Both the position numbers and the translations under genes were made by a program. From Sphingomonas kyeonggiensis (lineage in GTDB: Bacteria > Pseudomonadota > Alphaproteobacteria > Sphingomonadales > Sphingomonadaceae): a stretch of 64,000 nt of DNA. The notes under the pieces were generated by a model. It saw only the letters and a program-made list of their open reading frames with translations, searched no databases and had not been told where the DNA came from. Where the stretch lies: assembly GCF_014204495.1 (NCBI RefSeq), contig NZ_JACHLN010000001.1:744001-808000 (forward strand). The letters run 5' to 3'. How positions within the stretch are numbered: position 1 is the stretch's first letter; each line of letters opens with the position of its first letter. This document shows, piece by piece, positions 13,601 through 21,751 of this stretch.

Positions 13601-14035
13601 GTGCGGCTCTATCTGCCGGCCCATTCGGGCGCCGCGCTGCCGCCGCGCACCGAAACCCCGGCCGCCGCCCCGGCACGAGGACATGAGGGCGAACTGGTGC
13701 TCGTGGTCGAGGACGAGGAGCGGGTACGCAACTTCTCGCTCGAGGCGCTGCGCGAGCTTGGCTACCAGGTGATCGGCGCACGCGACGGGCCCGAGGCATT
13801 GCGGCTGATCGACACCGGGCTGCGCGTCTCGCTGCTGTTCAGCGACGTGGTGATGCCCGAGATGACCGGCCGCGAGCTGGCGGAGCATGCGCGCGCCAGG
13901 GTGCCGGGGCTCAAGGTGCTGCTGACCAGCGGCTATGCCCCGGAAACCGCCCGGGTGGCCGGCGAGACGATCCTCGCCAAGCCCTTCGACCTGGACCGGC
14001 TTGCCGCCGCGGTGCGCACCGCGCTGGACGCATAA
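10682..14035 (+). CDS. Hybrid sensor histidine kinase with PAS, GAF and receiver domains
   Basis: This soluble hybrid kinase senses a signal through several PAS modules and a GAF domain and passes phosphate to its own receiver. Visible order: PAS-like N-terminus (about 10-165), PAS (170-300), PAS (310-430), GAF (440-600), PAS (605-730), HisKA with GGIAHDFNNML and His762, HATPase (DPFFTTKGVGKGTGLGLS), and a C-terminal receiver with Asp1055 in FSDVVMPEMTG. There is no membrane segment. The ATG at 10682 fits the family start; a TTG at 10634 would add 16 residues. No separate response regulator is adjacent. The signal is unknown. Confidence 0.9.
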   Translation: MGAALRFLDHEGEMAARIRAFDWSNHVLGPPETWPEALKFALDVALGSTFPTAVYWGPELFLLYNDAWAPIPAERHPWALGRPGGEVWADIWDIVGPQMREVLDTGRGFAIYDQRLMMARNGRPQETWWNYSFTPVRDAEGRVAGMLNQGNETTRTVLAERARLAEVARLRDLFEQAPGAIALLHGPEHRFEFANSEYLALVGGRPVLGMTVAEALPEVVDQGFVSLLDSVYVSGEPFRADGIPVLLQRQPGAPPETRFLDFVYQPIKDANGNPTDIFVAANDVTERTTAEEALRRSEERLQLALNASLGVGTWVWDVPADLVTADARFLRLYGVDEALAGKGTPIEQFFINVHPKDRPRLEAGIARTLRERVPFNEEYRLLQPDGTARWVSAQGRATFDENGDPLRFPGVAFDITERKLAEEAARDAAEELREANEAQAFLGALADQQRTLDTADAVMRFTAAALGEQMGLDRVSFYRVHGAEVRFGPSWASDRLAPLEGTLAIEALGDNARAYRIGHSVVLDDIARQAPGLAHFAGAGVGVPLLRGGQWVAVMSLNTAEPRRWSPEEVAFIEAVAETTWDAVERIEAVAALRESEAKFRAIANSIDQMVWSTQPDGYHDYYNDRWYEYTGVPAGSTDGEAWNGMFHPEDQERAWAVWRQSLATGARYRIEYRLKHRSGRYRWVLGSAQPVRDEQGAITRWFGTCTDIQDIVDAREVLARSREALEAAVRERTEQLMAAEARLRQAQKMEAVGQLTGGIAHDFNNMLAVVIGALDLLERRVKQGNRDLDKYISAAREGANRAATLTQRLLAFSRQQPLAPMAIDANEMVHGMIELLVRTLGDDVTVETVLPAGVSPLLADPNQLENVILNLSVNARDAMPHGGKLVLATANARFEAAEAAELELQPGDYVEIAVTDSGTGMTPEVAARAFDPFFTTKGVGKGTGLGLSQVFGFVRQSGGAVGIDTEEGRGTTVRLYLPAHSGAALPPRTETPAAAPARGHEGELVLVVEDEERVRNFSLEALRELGYQVIGARDGPEALRLIDTGLRVSLLFSDVVMPEMTGRELAEHARARVPGLKVLLTSGYAPETARVAGETILAKPFDLDRLAAAVRTALDA

Positions 14036-14173
14036 GGCCTTGACCGAATCGCGCATGCAGGCCATGCGCGCCGCGGCTTCGGCGCCCTGCGCCCCCGCCC
14101 CCGTAACGCCCAGCCGCCGAGTCCTGTCGAAGGGCGGCTTGTGGCCCGCCCCGGCAGGCGGAGACGTGTATCC

Positions 14174-15463
14174 ATGGCAAATGTAGCGGTTATCGGCGCC
14201 CAATGGGGTGACGAAGGCAAGGGCAAGATCGTCGACTGGCTCGCCGAACGTGCCGACATGGTCGTGCGCTTCCAGGGCGGCCACAATGCCGGCCATACGC
14301 TCGTCGTCGGCGAGAATGTCTACAAGCTCTCGCTGCTCCCCTCGGGCATCGTGCGTGGCACGCCCTCGGTGATCGGCAATGGCGTGGTGCTCGACCCCTG
14401 GGCGCTCAAGGCCGAGATCGAGAAGCTGCGCGGCCAGGGCGTGGAAGTGACGCCCGACACGCTGAGCATCGCCGATACCTGCCCGCTGATCCTGCCGCTG
14501 CACGGCGAGCTCGACGGGCTGCGCGAGGACGCCAGCGGCGCCGGCAAGATCGGCACCACACGCCGCGGCATCGGCCCGGCCTATGAGGACAAGGTCGGCC
14601 GTCGCGCGATTCGCGTCTGCGACCTGGCGCATCTCGGCGAGCTCGAGCCGCAGCTCGATCGCCTGCTCGCGCATCACGACGCGCTGCGCGCCGGCTTCGG
14701 CGTCGGCCCGATCGACCGCGCCGCGCTCGTCCAGCAGCTCGAGGAAATCGCCGGCTTCGTCCTGCCCTTCGCCAAGCCGGTGTGGCGCGACCTGAATGCC
14801 GCGCGCGAGCGTGGCCGCCGCATCCTGTTCGAAGGCGCGCAGGGCGTGCTGCTCGACATCGATCACGGCACCTATCCGTTCGTCACCTCGTCGAACACCG
14901 TGGCGGGCACGGCTTCGGCCGGATCGGGCATCGGCCCGGCAGCGGTCGGCTTCGTGCTGGGTATCGCCAAGGCCTATACCACTCGCGTCGGCTCGGGCCC
15001 GTTCCCGAGCGAGCAGGACAACGACGTGGGCGAGCGGCTCGGCACGCGCGGCCATGAGTTCGGCACCGTCACCGGGCGCAAGCGCCGCTGCGGCTGGCTC
15101 GATGCAGTGCTGCTGCGCCAGTCGGCAGCCGTGTCGGGCATCACCGGCATCGCGCTGACCAAGCTCGACGTGCTCGACGGGTTCGACGAGATCCGGGTCT
15201 GCACCGGCTACAGGCTGCACGGCGAGGAGATCGACTATTACCCGTCGAACGCCGCCGATCAGGCCGCGGTCGAAGCGGTGTATGAGACGATGCCGGGCTG
15301 GCAGGAAACCACTGCGGGTGCGCGCAGCTGGGCCGAGTTGCCGGCTGCTGCGATCAAATATATCCGCCGCGTGGAAGAGCTGATCCGCTGTCCGGTGGCG
15401 CTGGTTTCGACCAGCCCCGAGCGCGAGGACACGATCCTGGTCCGCGATCCTTTCGCGGACTGA
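14174..15463 (+). CDS. purA: Adenylosuccinate synthetase
   Basis: PurA joins IMP and aspartate using GTP, the first committed step from IMP to AMP. The N-terminal GTP-binding loop [11 protein letters not shown] and the following [13 protein letters not shown] are exact family signatures, and the length of 429 residues is typical. The start at 14174 gives the usual MANVAVIG opening. The last codons (LVRDPFAD) form a hairpin-encoding stretch that is copied once more just after the stop. The 138-base gap before the gene shows no further reading frame. Confidence 0.96.
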   Translation: MANVAVIGAQWGDEGKGKIVDWLAERADMVVRFQGGHNAGHTLVVGENVYKLSLLPSGIVRGTPSVIGNGVVLDPWALKAEIEKLRGQGVEVTPDTLSIADTCPLILPLHGELDGLREDASGAGKIGTTRRGIGPAYEDKVGRRAIRVCDLAHLGELEPQLDRLLAHHDALRAGFGVGPIDRAALVQQLEEIAGFVLPFAKPVWRDLNAARERGRRILFEGAQGVLLDIDHGTYPFVTSSNTVAGTASAGSGIGPAAVGFVLGIAKAYTTRVGSGPFPSEQDNDVGERLGTRGHEFGTVTGRKRRCGWLDAVLLRQSAAVSGITGIALTKLDVLDGFDEIRVCTGYRLHGEEIDYYPSNAADQAAVEAVYETMPGWQETTAGARSWAELPAAAIKYIRRVEELIRCPVALVSTSPEREDTILVRDPFAD

Positions 15464-15493
15464 TCTGGCCTGGTCCGCGATCCTTTCGCGGAC
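15436..15493. repeat. Tandem 25-bp duplication, each copy a hairpin, at the purA 3' end
   Basis: The 25 bases at 15436-15460 return exactly at 15469-15493. Each copy contains the perfect inverted repeat GTCCGCGA-TCCTT-TCGCGGAC (8-bp stem, 5-base loop). The first copy is the end of the purA coding sequence and the second lies just past the stop codon. There is no run of T, so this is not a standard terminator. Confidence 0.8.
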
Positions 15494-15511
15494 GGATCGA
15501 AGCAAGGCTAT

Positions 15512-15542
15512 GCGCTACCCGTCCGGCCAGAGCGGGTAGCGC
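15512..15542. terminator. Hairpin between convergent purA and small gene
   Basis: A perfect 10-bp stem, GCGCTACCCG and CGGGTAGCGC with an 11-base loop, lies between the converging purA and the small secreted-protein gene. It has no T-run on either strand, so it would act as a transcript-end structure or a weak bidirectional terminator. Confidence 0.45.
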
Positions 15543-15555
15543 AACGCCCCGTGGC

Positions 15556-15840
15556 TTAGTTGGGCTTCTTCTTCTTGCCCTCATATTTGCGGTCCCGCTT
15601 GTCCGCTTCGGTGGATGCCGAAGCATCCTCGGCGGGAGCAGCGGGATCCGGGGCCGTCGTGGCCGTGCTGGCGTCCGGCGTGGATGCCGGCGCGTTGGCG
15701 CTCGGATCGGGCGCCGGCGCGGGGGCGGGCGTCTCGGTCGGCGTCGTCGTGGTGGACGGATCGGTAGGAGTGGTGGTCTGGGCGAAGGCCGCCGGAGCAG
15801 CAAGCAGCGCCGCGGCGCCGATCAGGGTTTTGAGCAACAT
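15556..15840 (-). CDS. Small secreted Ala/Pro/Thr-rich protein
   Basis: The product has 94 residues: a signal peptide (MLLKTLIGAAALLAAPAAFAQ), a low-complexity stretch of Thr, Pro, Ala and Asp, and a basic tail ending KKKKPN. The start at 15840 is supported by an AAGGAGG site eight bases upstream; the longer open frame up to 16032 has no such support. It is not recognised as a named family. The composition suggests a disordered periplasmic or surface protein. It converges on purA. Confidence 0.6.
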   Translation of the reverse strand: MLLKTLIGAAALLAAPAAFAQTTTPTDPSTTTTPTETPAPAPAPDPSANAPASTPDASTATTAPDPAAPAEDASASTEADKRDRKYEGKKKKPN

Positions 15841-15993
15841 AACTGGGCAATCCTCCTTCGGTTTTTGCCGAGGACCGTTGGAGCGGCAGCACATGTCTGG
15901 ATTGTTTCCACGCATTTCAGCCAACCCTGCGAGGCACACGGCTGGGCAGTGAACAGAGCCGGAAGAGAGATGGGCCGAAATGTGGCAGACAAG

Positions 15994-16029
15994 TAAAAGC
16001 CGGCCGGATCCATCGATCGGGCCGGCTTT
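15994..16029 (-). terminator. Rho-independent terminator after aroC
   Basis: Read leftward, a perfect 10-bp stem AAAGCCGGCC / GGCCGGCTTT (15996-16005 with 16020-16029) ends in TTTTACTT. It lies 37 bases past the aroC stop and fits a terminator for the fabI-to-aroC operon. Confidence 0.75.
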
Positions 16030-16065
16030 CAAAGCCTGAACCGGTTTCCGTCGTTACCGAACGAA

Positions 16066-17133
16066 TCAGCCCACCTGGGCGCGGTGGAGCAGCTTCTGGT
16101 CGGCCAGGACCAGCGCCATCATCGCCTCGACCACAGGCACGCCGCGAATGCCGACGCAGGGATCATGCCGACCCTTGGTGCGGATCTCGGCCGCCTCGCC
16201 GGCGCGGTTGATCGTCTCCACTGGCGTCAGGATCGAGCTGGTCGGCTTGAACGCCGCGCGAACCCGCACCGGCTGGCCGGTCGAGATGCCGCCGGCAATG
16301 CCGCCCGCATGGTTGGCGAGGAACTCGGGACCATCGGCGCCGGGGCGCATCGGGTCGGCATTGGCCTCGCCCGTCGCCAGCGCGGCCGCGAAGCCGTCGC
16401 CGATCTCGATGCCCTTCACCGCGTTGATCGACATGATCGCAGCGGCAAGCTCGCTGTCGAGCTTGGCATAGAGCGGCGCGCCCCAGCCCGCCGGCACGCC
16501 GGTAGCCTCGCAGGTGACCGTGGCACCCAGCGACGAGCCGGCCTTGCGCGCCGCGTCGACCAGCGTCTCCCACTGGGCCGCTGCTTCGGCATCGGGGGAG
16601 AAGAAGGCGTTGCGGTCGATCTCGGCGGCATCGAAGCGCGAATAGAGGATCGGCGCGTGGCCGATCGCCTCGACCCAGCCGGTGATCGTCACTTCGGGAA
16701 TGACCAGCCGGGCGATCGCGCCCGCCGCCACCCGCGCCGCGGTCTCGCGCGCCGAGCTGCGCCCGCCGCCGCGATAGTCGCGGAAGCCGTATTTGGCGTC
16801 ATAGGCATAGTCGGCATGGCCGGGGCGATAGGCGACCGCGACTTCCGAATAGTCCTTCGAACGCTGGTCGACATTCTCGATCATCAGGCTGATCGGCGTT
16901 CCCGTCGTCCGCCCCTCGAACACGCCGGAGAGGATGCGGACCTGGTCCGGCTCCTGCCGCTGGGTGGTGAAGCGTGACTGGCCGGGGCGGCGCTTGTCGA
17001 GATAGGGCTGGATATCGGCTTCGGACAAGGCGATCCCCGGCGGGCACCCGTCGACGACGACGCCCAGCGCCGGGCCATGGCTCTCGCCCCAGGTGGTGAA
17101 GCGGAAGACGCGTCCGAAGGTATTGTAGCTCAT
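16066..17133 (-). CDS. aroC: Chorismate synthase
   Basis: AroC converts EPSP to chorismate with reduced FMN as cofactor, the last step of the shikimate pathway. Signatures are [20 protein letters not shown] near the start, [20 protein letters not shown] in the middle and the later [21 protein letters not shown] (shown in part). At 355 residues it has normal length. Its ATG overlaps the stop of the small membrane protein gene (ATGA), so translation is coupled. It is the last gene of the leftward fabI operon and is followed by a clear terminator. Confidence 0.96.
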   Translation of the reverse strand: MSYNTFGRVFRFTTWGESHGPALGVVVDGCPPGIALSEADIQPYLDKRRPGQSRFTTQRQEPDQVRILSGVFEGRTTGTPISLMIENVDQRSKDYSEVAVAYRPGHADYAYDAKYGFRDYRGGGRSSARETAARVAAGAIARLVIPEVTITGWVEAIGHAPILYSRFDAAEIDRNAFFSPDAEAAAQWETLVDAARKAGSSLGATVTCEATGVPAGWGAPLYAKLDSELAAAIMSINAVKGIEIGDGFAAALATGEANADPMRPGADGPEFLANHAGGIAGGISTGQPVRVRAAFKPTSSILTPVETINRAGEAAEIRTKGRHDPCVGIRGVPVVEAMMALVLADQKLLHRAQVG

Positions 17134-17426
17134 CGCCTTGCTACTGTCCGATCCCACAAGGTTTTGAAAGCGAGAAGCACGGGGATGGCGACCACCAAAG
17201 AGAGCGCGAAAACGCCAAAACCCGCCAGTGAGAAGAAGGAGAGATCGAGCAAGTTCAGGGCGGCCCAAGGGAAGAGGGCCAGAATATACAATCCAGGCAG
17301 CCCTCTCGCGGCCTGCAGCAACGCCGGCCCTGTCGGCACCCGTGATTTGCGGCCCATAGCGAACCGATCCACCCCCCACGAGAGCGGCAAGACAAACAGG
17401 AAGAGGTTGGCATTCAGCTCAAACAT
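17130..17426 (-). CDS. Small membrane protein, unknown
   Basis: The 98-residue product has three hydrophobic segments: residues about 5-17, 44-62 and 66-86, with a basic end ([10 protein letters not shown]). No known domain is recognised. It overlaps the upstream acetyltransferase gene by eight bases and shares ATGA with aroC, so it is embedded in the fabI-GNAT-aroC operon. Tight coupling suggests it is a real, translated gene. A role in shikimate or lipid metabolism is only a guess from context. Confidence 0.65.
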   Translation of the reverse strand: MFELNANLFLFVLPLSWGVDRFAMGRKSRVPTGPALLQAARGLPGLYILALFPWAALNLLDLSFFSLAGFGVFALSLVVAIPVLLAFKTLWDRTVARR

Positions 17427-17946
17427 CGCGGCTCAACCCTGTGAACGCCTGCGCATGCGTCGCGGCGCCGCGCACCCCGCACGGCATGGCGCCACCCTGA
17501 AGCGGCAGCGCCATCAGATACTCACCGGCATAGGGCGAGGCAAATCCCTGCGCCCATTCGGCCACGAAACCAAAGCGCTCATAATAGCCCGGCTCGCCCA
17601 GCACGAAGCAGAGCATCGCGCCGGCAGCCTGCAGCTGCGCGATCCCGGCCTGGACCAGCGCCTCGCCGACACCCTGCTGGCGCCAGGCCTTTTCCACCGC
17701 CAGCGGCGCCAGCGCGACGGCGGCGATGGCCTTGCCGGCGATCTCCACCTCCATCCGGCTGAACGCGACCATGCCGGCCAGCGCGCCGGTTTCCTCATCG
17801 TCGGCCACCAGCGTCAGCACCATGTCGCCGTCGATGCACAGCCGCTGGACCAGCCGCGCCTCGTCCTCCGCCGGGAAGGAACGGCGCAGCAGCGCGTCGA
17901 TCGCCGCCACGTCCCCGCCGGTAGCGGGGCGCACGACGATGCTCAC
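17419..17946 (-). CDS. GNAT family N-acetyltransferase
   Basis: The 175-residue protein has the GNAT fold: VVRPATGGDVAAIDALL opening, LAPLAVEKAWRQQGVGEAL matching the acetyl-CoA loop (Q/R-x-x-G-x-G/A), and LGEPGYYERFGF typical of the YhbS-like subgroup. The GTG start at 17946 overlaps the fabI stop (GTGA), so the longer frame upstream is rejected. It is the second gene of the operon. The acetylated substrate cannot be told from the sequence. Confidence 0.82.
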   Translation of the reverse strand: MSIVVRPATGGDVAAIDALLRRSFPAEDEARLVQRLCIDGDMVLTLVADDEETGALAGMVAFSRMEVEIAGKAIAAVALAPLAVEKAWRQQGVGEALVQAGIAQLQAAGAMLCFVLGEPGYYERFGFVAEWAQGFASPYAGEYLMALPLQGGAMPCGVRGAATHAQAFTGLSRDV

Positions 17947-18746
17947 GAGAGCGCGATGTCCGGCGCGTCCTCGGCCTTCATGCCGATCACGTTGTAGCCC
18001 GCATCCACATGGTGGATTTCGCCGGTCACGCCAGCGGAGAGATTCGAAAGCAGGTAGAGGCCCGCGCCGCCGACGTCCTCGATCGTCACGGTACGGCGCA
18101 TCGGCGAGTTCAGCTCGTTCCACTTGAGGATATAGTTGAAGTCACCGATACCGCGCGCCGCCAGCGTCTGGATCGGACCGGCCGAGATCGCGTTCACCCG
18201 GATATTCTCCGGGCCCATGTCGACCGCGAGATACTTCACGCTGGTCTCCAGCGCGGCCTTGGCGACGCCCATCACGTTATAGTGCGGGATCACCTTCTCG
18301 GCGCCGTAATAGGTCAGCGTCAGGATCGAGCCGCCCTCGGGCATCATCGCGCGCGCGCGCTTGGCGACGGCGACGAGGCTGTAGGCCGAGATGTTCATCG
18401 TCATCAGGAAATTGTCGAGCGTGGTATCGTAGAACTTGCCGCGCAGCTGCGACTTGTCCGAGAAGCCGATCGCATGGACGACGAAGTCGATCGTCGGCCA
18501 CTTCGCCTTGAGCGTGTCGAACGCCACATCGAGCGCGTCCATGTCCGACACGTCACAATCGATCAGCGTGTCCGAGCCCAGCTGCTCGGCCAGCGGCTTC
18601 ACGCGCTTCAGCAGCGCATCGCCCTGATAGCTGAACGCCAGCTCGGCGCCCTGCTCGCGCAACTGCTTTGCGATGCCCCAGGCGAGGCTCTTGTCATTGG
18701 CGAGGCCCATGATCAGCCCACGCTTGCCCTGCATCAATCCGGTCAC
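17943..18746 (-). CDS. fabI: Enoyl-[acyl-carrier-protein] reductase (NADH)
   Basis: FabI reduces the enoyl-ACP double bond in the last step of each fatty acid elongation cycle. The product (267 residues) has the SDR-type NADH site (KRGLIMGLANDKSLAWGIAK) and the FabI active site YYGAEKVIPHYNVMGVAKAA with the Tyr-x6-Lys pair. The GTG at 18746 gives MTGLMQGKRG, the common opening in this group; an ATG four codons later is possible. It is followed by overlapping GNAT, membrane and aroC genes and lies seven bases after the yihY stop. Confidence 0.94.
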   Translation of the reverse strand: MTGLMQGKRGLIMGLANDKSLAWGIAKQLREQGAELAFSYQGDALLKRVKPLAEQLGSDTLIDCDVSDMDALDVAFDTLKAKWPTIDFVVHAIGFSDKSQLRGKFYDTTLDNFLMTMNISAYSLVAVAKRARAMMPEGGSILTLTYYGAEKVIPHYNVMGVAKAALETSVKYLAVDMGPENIRVNAISAGPIQTLAARGIGDFNYILKWNELNSPMRRTVTIEDVGGAGLYLLSNLSAGVTGEIHHVDAGYNVIGMKAEDAPDIALS

Positions 18747-18752
18747 GACGCG

Positions 18753-19694
18753 CTATTCTCCATTCTTACGCGGCTCCTCTAGACCCGTTTCGGGCGTTTC
18801 CGCCAGAGCCGCATTCAACTCGGCGCCGACTACCAGCCCCAGCCCAACGAGGAAGAAGAAGATCAGTGCGATCATCACGCCTGCAAGGCTTCCATAGGTC
18901 AGATCGTAATTTCCCAGCGTACCGAGGATTTTGGGCAACAGGGCGGTAACCAGCAACCACCAGGCCGCGGTGAACAGCGCGCCGGGCCATTTCGGGCATT
19001 TGCTCTTCCGGTAGCGGCTGGGCGTCAGCGAGTAGAACAGGATGTAGAGCGCGCCGAACAGCGCCACCGCCGGCGCGATCTTGGTGAGCGAGACGATGCG
19101 CTGCGCCTCCGACGCCCAGGGGAAGATCGTGTAGAGGAACTGCTCGACGCCGGTGAGGATCACCTGGAAGCTGAACGCCGCCATGGTGATGATCACCGAG
19201 GCGATGATCATCCCGATCGCCCCCAGCCGATATTGCCAGAAGGGCGTGCTCGAGCGGACGCCGTACGCCTGGCGGAGGATGCCGCGGATCGTCTCGATGA
19301 AGCCGGCGACCGTCCACAGGCCGACGATCGCGCCGAACCAGAGCAGGTTGCCCGTCCGCGCCATCAGCACGTCGGACACCGGCTTGCGCAGCAGGTCGGC
19401 GACGTCGGGCGGCACGGTGTGGAGGAACGCCTCCAGCGTGTGGATCCCCTCCGAGCTGCGGCCGAACAGCTGGGCGATCGCCGCCGCGACGATGAAGAAG
19501 GGGAAGAGCGTTACCAGGCTGAGATAGGCAAGGTTGCCGGCATAGGTGAAGCCGTCGTTGAACGTGCCGATCACCACACGCTTGGTGACATGCCAGAATC
19601 TGGGGCCCAGGCCGATGCGGGCGAGCAGGCCGAGGATGCGGGATCCAAGCCCCGGCTTCGCCTGCGCGGCGCCCGTATCTTCCCCTGTCGTCAC
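18753..19694 (-). CDS. YihY/BrkB family inner membrane protein
   Basis: The 313-residue protein shows about six hydrophobic segments and the family block FTYAGNLAYLSLVTLFPFF, then PGALFTAAWWLLVTALLPKI and GSLAGVMIALIFFFLVGLGL. Proteins of this family were once called ribonuclease BN but are membrane proteins of unclear function. The start is GTG at 19694. It sits six bases from the DnaJ-like gene upstream and six bases from fabI downstream, so all probably form one transcript. Confidence 0.85.
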   Translation of the reverse strand: MTTGEDTGAAQAKPGLGSRILGLLARIGLGPRFWHVTKRVVIGTFNDGFTYAGNLAYLSLVTLFPFFIVAAAIAQLFGRSSEGIHTLEAFLHTVPPDVADLLRKPVSDVLMARTGNLLWFGAIVGLWTVAGFIETIRGILRQAYGVRSSTPFWQYRLGAIGMIIASVIITMAAFSFQVILTGVEQFLYTIFPWASEAQRIVSLTKIAPAVALFGALYILFYSLTPSRYRKSKCPKWPGALFTAAWWLLVTALLPKILGTLGNYDLTYGSLAGVMIALIFFFLVGLGLVVGAELNAALAETPETGLEEPRKNGE

Positions 19695-19700
19695 AAGGCG

Positions 19701-20666
19701 TTAGACGCCCATGCGGCCACGCGGGTTCCCCTTGTCGGTCCAGCCCTGGGCGAACTCGATCAGCGCATCGTCATTTACCGGCAGCTCGACCATCAGCGTG
19801 ACGAGCAGATCGCCGCGGCCGCCACCGGTTCCTGGCGCCTTCTTGTGGAAGCCGCGGCCCTTGAGACGGAGCACCTTGCCCGAGGACGAGCCCTTGGGAA
19901 CCTTGAGCATCACCGCGCCGTCCGGCGTCGGCACGCGGACCTCGGCGCCGAGCACGGCTTCCGACAGGGTGACCGGCAGGTCGAGCCGGATATCGTCGCC
20001 CTGGCGCTCGTAGAAGCGGTGCGGCTGGATCTCGATCGTGACGATCGCATCGCCCGGCTCGCCGGCGCCTTCCTCGCCCTTGCCGGCGAGGCGCATCTGG
20101 GTGCCGGTCTCGACGCCGGCGGGAAGCTTTAGGTCGAGCGTCTTGCCGTCGCGCAGCGTGATGCGCTGGGGGGCGAGCTTCGCCGCATCCTCGAACGACA
20201 CCGCGAGGCGATAGGCGACGTTCGCGCCCTTGGGCGCCGCGCGCCGGCCGAAATCGCCGAAGCCGCCCGAGAAGCCGCCGCCACCGCGCCGACCACCCAT
20301 GCCGCCGAACAGCCCCTCGAAGATGTCGCCGAAGCCGCCGCCATCGCCGCCGCCGAAATCGGCGCGGAAACCGCCCTGGCCGGCGCCGGGATTGCCGCCG
20401 CCAAAGCCACCGCCGAAGCCGGCGCCGAACGGATTGACCGGATTGCCCTCGCCATCGATCTCGCCGCGATCGAAGCGGGCGCGCTTGTCCTTGTCGGTCA
20501 GCAGGTCATAGGCCTGGGTGACCTGGCTGAACTTCTCCGCCGCCTTGGGATTGTCCTTGTTGCGGTCCGGATGCAGCTCCTTGGCGAGCTTACGATAGGC
20601 CTTCTTGATATCGGCCTCGCTCGCGCCACGTGCGACATTCAGGACGGAATACGGATCAGCAGCCAT
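19701..20666 (-). CDS. DnaJ-like co-chaperone (CbpA type, no zinc finger)
   Basis: The protein has an N-terminal J domain with HPD (KELHPDRNKD, residues 32-41), a long Gly/Phe-rich linker (about 75-145) and a C-terminal DnaJ substrate-binding part (GANVAYRLAVSFEDA to the end). The Cys-rich zinc finger of true DnaJ is missing, so it is of the CbpA/DjlA-like class that stimulates DnaK on a subset of clients. The ATG at 20666 has an AAGGGG site nearby; a TTG one codon earlier is less likely. It is the first gene of the leftward cluster down to aroC. Confidence 0.85.
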   Translation of the reverse strand: MAADPYSVLNVARGASEADIKKAYRKLAKELHPDRNKDNPKAAEKFSQVTQAYDLLTDKDKRARFDRGEIDGEGNPVNPFGAGFGGGFGGGNPGAGQGGFRADFGGGDGGGFGDIFEGLFGGMGGRRGGGGFSGGFGDFGRRAAPKGANVAYRLAVSFEDAAKLAPQRITLRDGKTLDLKLPAGVETGTQMRLAGKGEEGAGEPGDAIVTIEIQPHRFYERQGDDIRLDLPVTLSEAVLGAEVRVPTPDGAVMLKVPKGSSSGKVLRLKGRGFHKKAPGTGGGRGDLLVTLMVELPVNDDALIEFAQGWTDKGNPRGRMGV

Positions 20667-20768
20667 CAAAACCCCTTTGGACGCGCCGTATTTCGGCGTG
20701 TCTGGTTCCTAACGCAAGAGTTGCGGATAAAACTCCCGCCAGCGAGAAAGCCGACTGTTCCAGCGCTT

Positions 20769-20841
20769 CCCCGGCGAAAGCCGGGGCCCAGGGCCGCAAG
20801 GGACATGGCTCCGTTACCCTGGACCCCGGCCTTCGCCGGGG
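20769..20841. repeat. Palindromic REP-like element 1
   Basis: Two 25-base arms (20769-20793 and 20817-20841) are inverted copies with two mismatches, and each arm holds its own small palindrome of the type CCCCGGC..GCCGGGG. It lies between the DnaJ-like gene and the transglutaminase gene, both leftward. Three further elements of the same build occur in this window. Confidence 0.8.
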
Positions 20842-20860
20842 AGCAGAGAAGGGAGGGGAA

Positions 20861-21751
20861 TTAGGTGCCCGCTTCCTCCAGCGGCTCGACATCGACGGAC
20901 ACATGCATGTCCTGCGCGCCCGAGCCGAGCACGATGCCGTCGATCGGGGCGATCTCGGCATAGTCGCGGCCGATCGCCATCACGACATGGTCCTCGGCCA
21001 TCCAGATGCCGTTGGTGGGATCGACGCCGACCCAGCCGAGATCGGGCCCGGCCCAGACCAGCACCCAGGCATGGGTGGCATCGGCGCCGACCAGCCGGGG
21101 CTGGCCCGGCGGCGGCAGGGTGCGCAGATAGCCCGAGACATAGGCCGCCGGCAGCCCGGCGGCGCGCAGGCCCGAGATCATGATCTGGGCGAAGTCCTGG
21201 CAGACCCCCCGGCGCTTGTCGAAGGCGGCGCGCGGCGGCGTATCGACCAAAGTCGCGCTCGGATCGAAATCGAATTCGCGCTGGATGCGGGTGGCGAGCG
21301 CATAGGCGGCTTCGAGCACGCCGCGATCCGGCGCGAGATCGGGGGCGCACCACTGCGCGATCGCGCCATCGAGCGGGATCTGCGGCGACGGGAAGAGATA
21401 GGATGCCGGGCTGGCCGGCGAGGCATCGCGGCTCTCGCGCGCCAGCCGCGCGATCCCTGCCAGCGTCGGATCGGACGACGACGGCACCGGGATCGGGCGC
21501 TCGACCCGGATGCGCGCGCTGCTCTCGATCGTCAGCGTGCTGGTGGCGTTCTCCATCACCAGCCGCACGACATTGGCGAGCCCGGCTTCGGCCCGCGCCG
21601 GAAAGGTGCGCCCGCCCGGCTCGACCGACAGCGCATAGTCGAGCACTTCCTGGCCCGACCAGAGGATCGGCTTGAGCCGCAGATTGCACCGCGCGAAGCC
21701 GACCGGCTGCGCATAGTCGAACCGGGTGACGTGGCGGATGCGGTAGAGCAT
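20861..21751 (-). CDS. Transglutaminase-like family protein
   Basis: The 296-residue protein has a bacterial transglutaminase-like N-terminal part (MLYRIRHVTRFDYAQPV) and the papain-like catalytic core: Cys184 in RRGVCQDFAQIM, His in DATHAWVLVW and Asp in GVDPTNG. Such proteins cleave or form amide bonds and are nearly always found beside circularly permuted ATP-grasp and alpha-E proteins, as here. The ATG shares one base with the stop of that upstream gene (TGATG). The substrate of the system is not known. Confidence 0.86.
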   Translation of the reverse strand: MLYRIRHVTRFDYAQPVGFARCNLRLKPILWSGQEVLDYALSVEPGGRTFPARAEAGLANVVRLVMENATSTLTIESSARIRVERPIPVPSSSDPTLAGIARLARESRDASPASPASYLFPSPQIPLDGAIAQWCAPDLAPDRGVLEAAYALATRIQREFDFDPSATLVDTPPRAAFDKRRGVCQDFAQIMISGLRAAGLPAAYVSGYLRTLPPPGQPRLVGADATHAWVLVWAGPDLGWVGVDPTNGIWMAEDHVVMAIGRDYAEIAPIDGIVLGSGAQDMHVSVDVEPLEEAGT

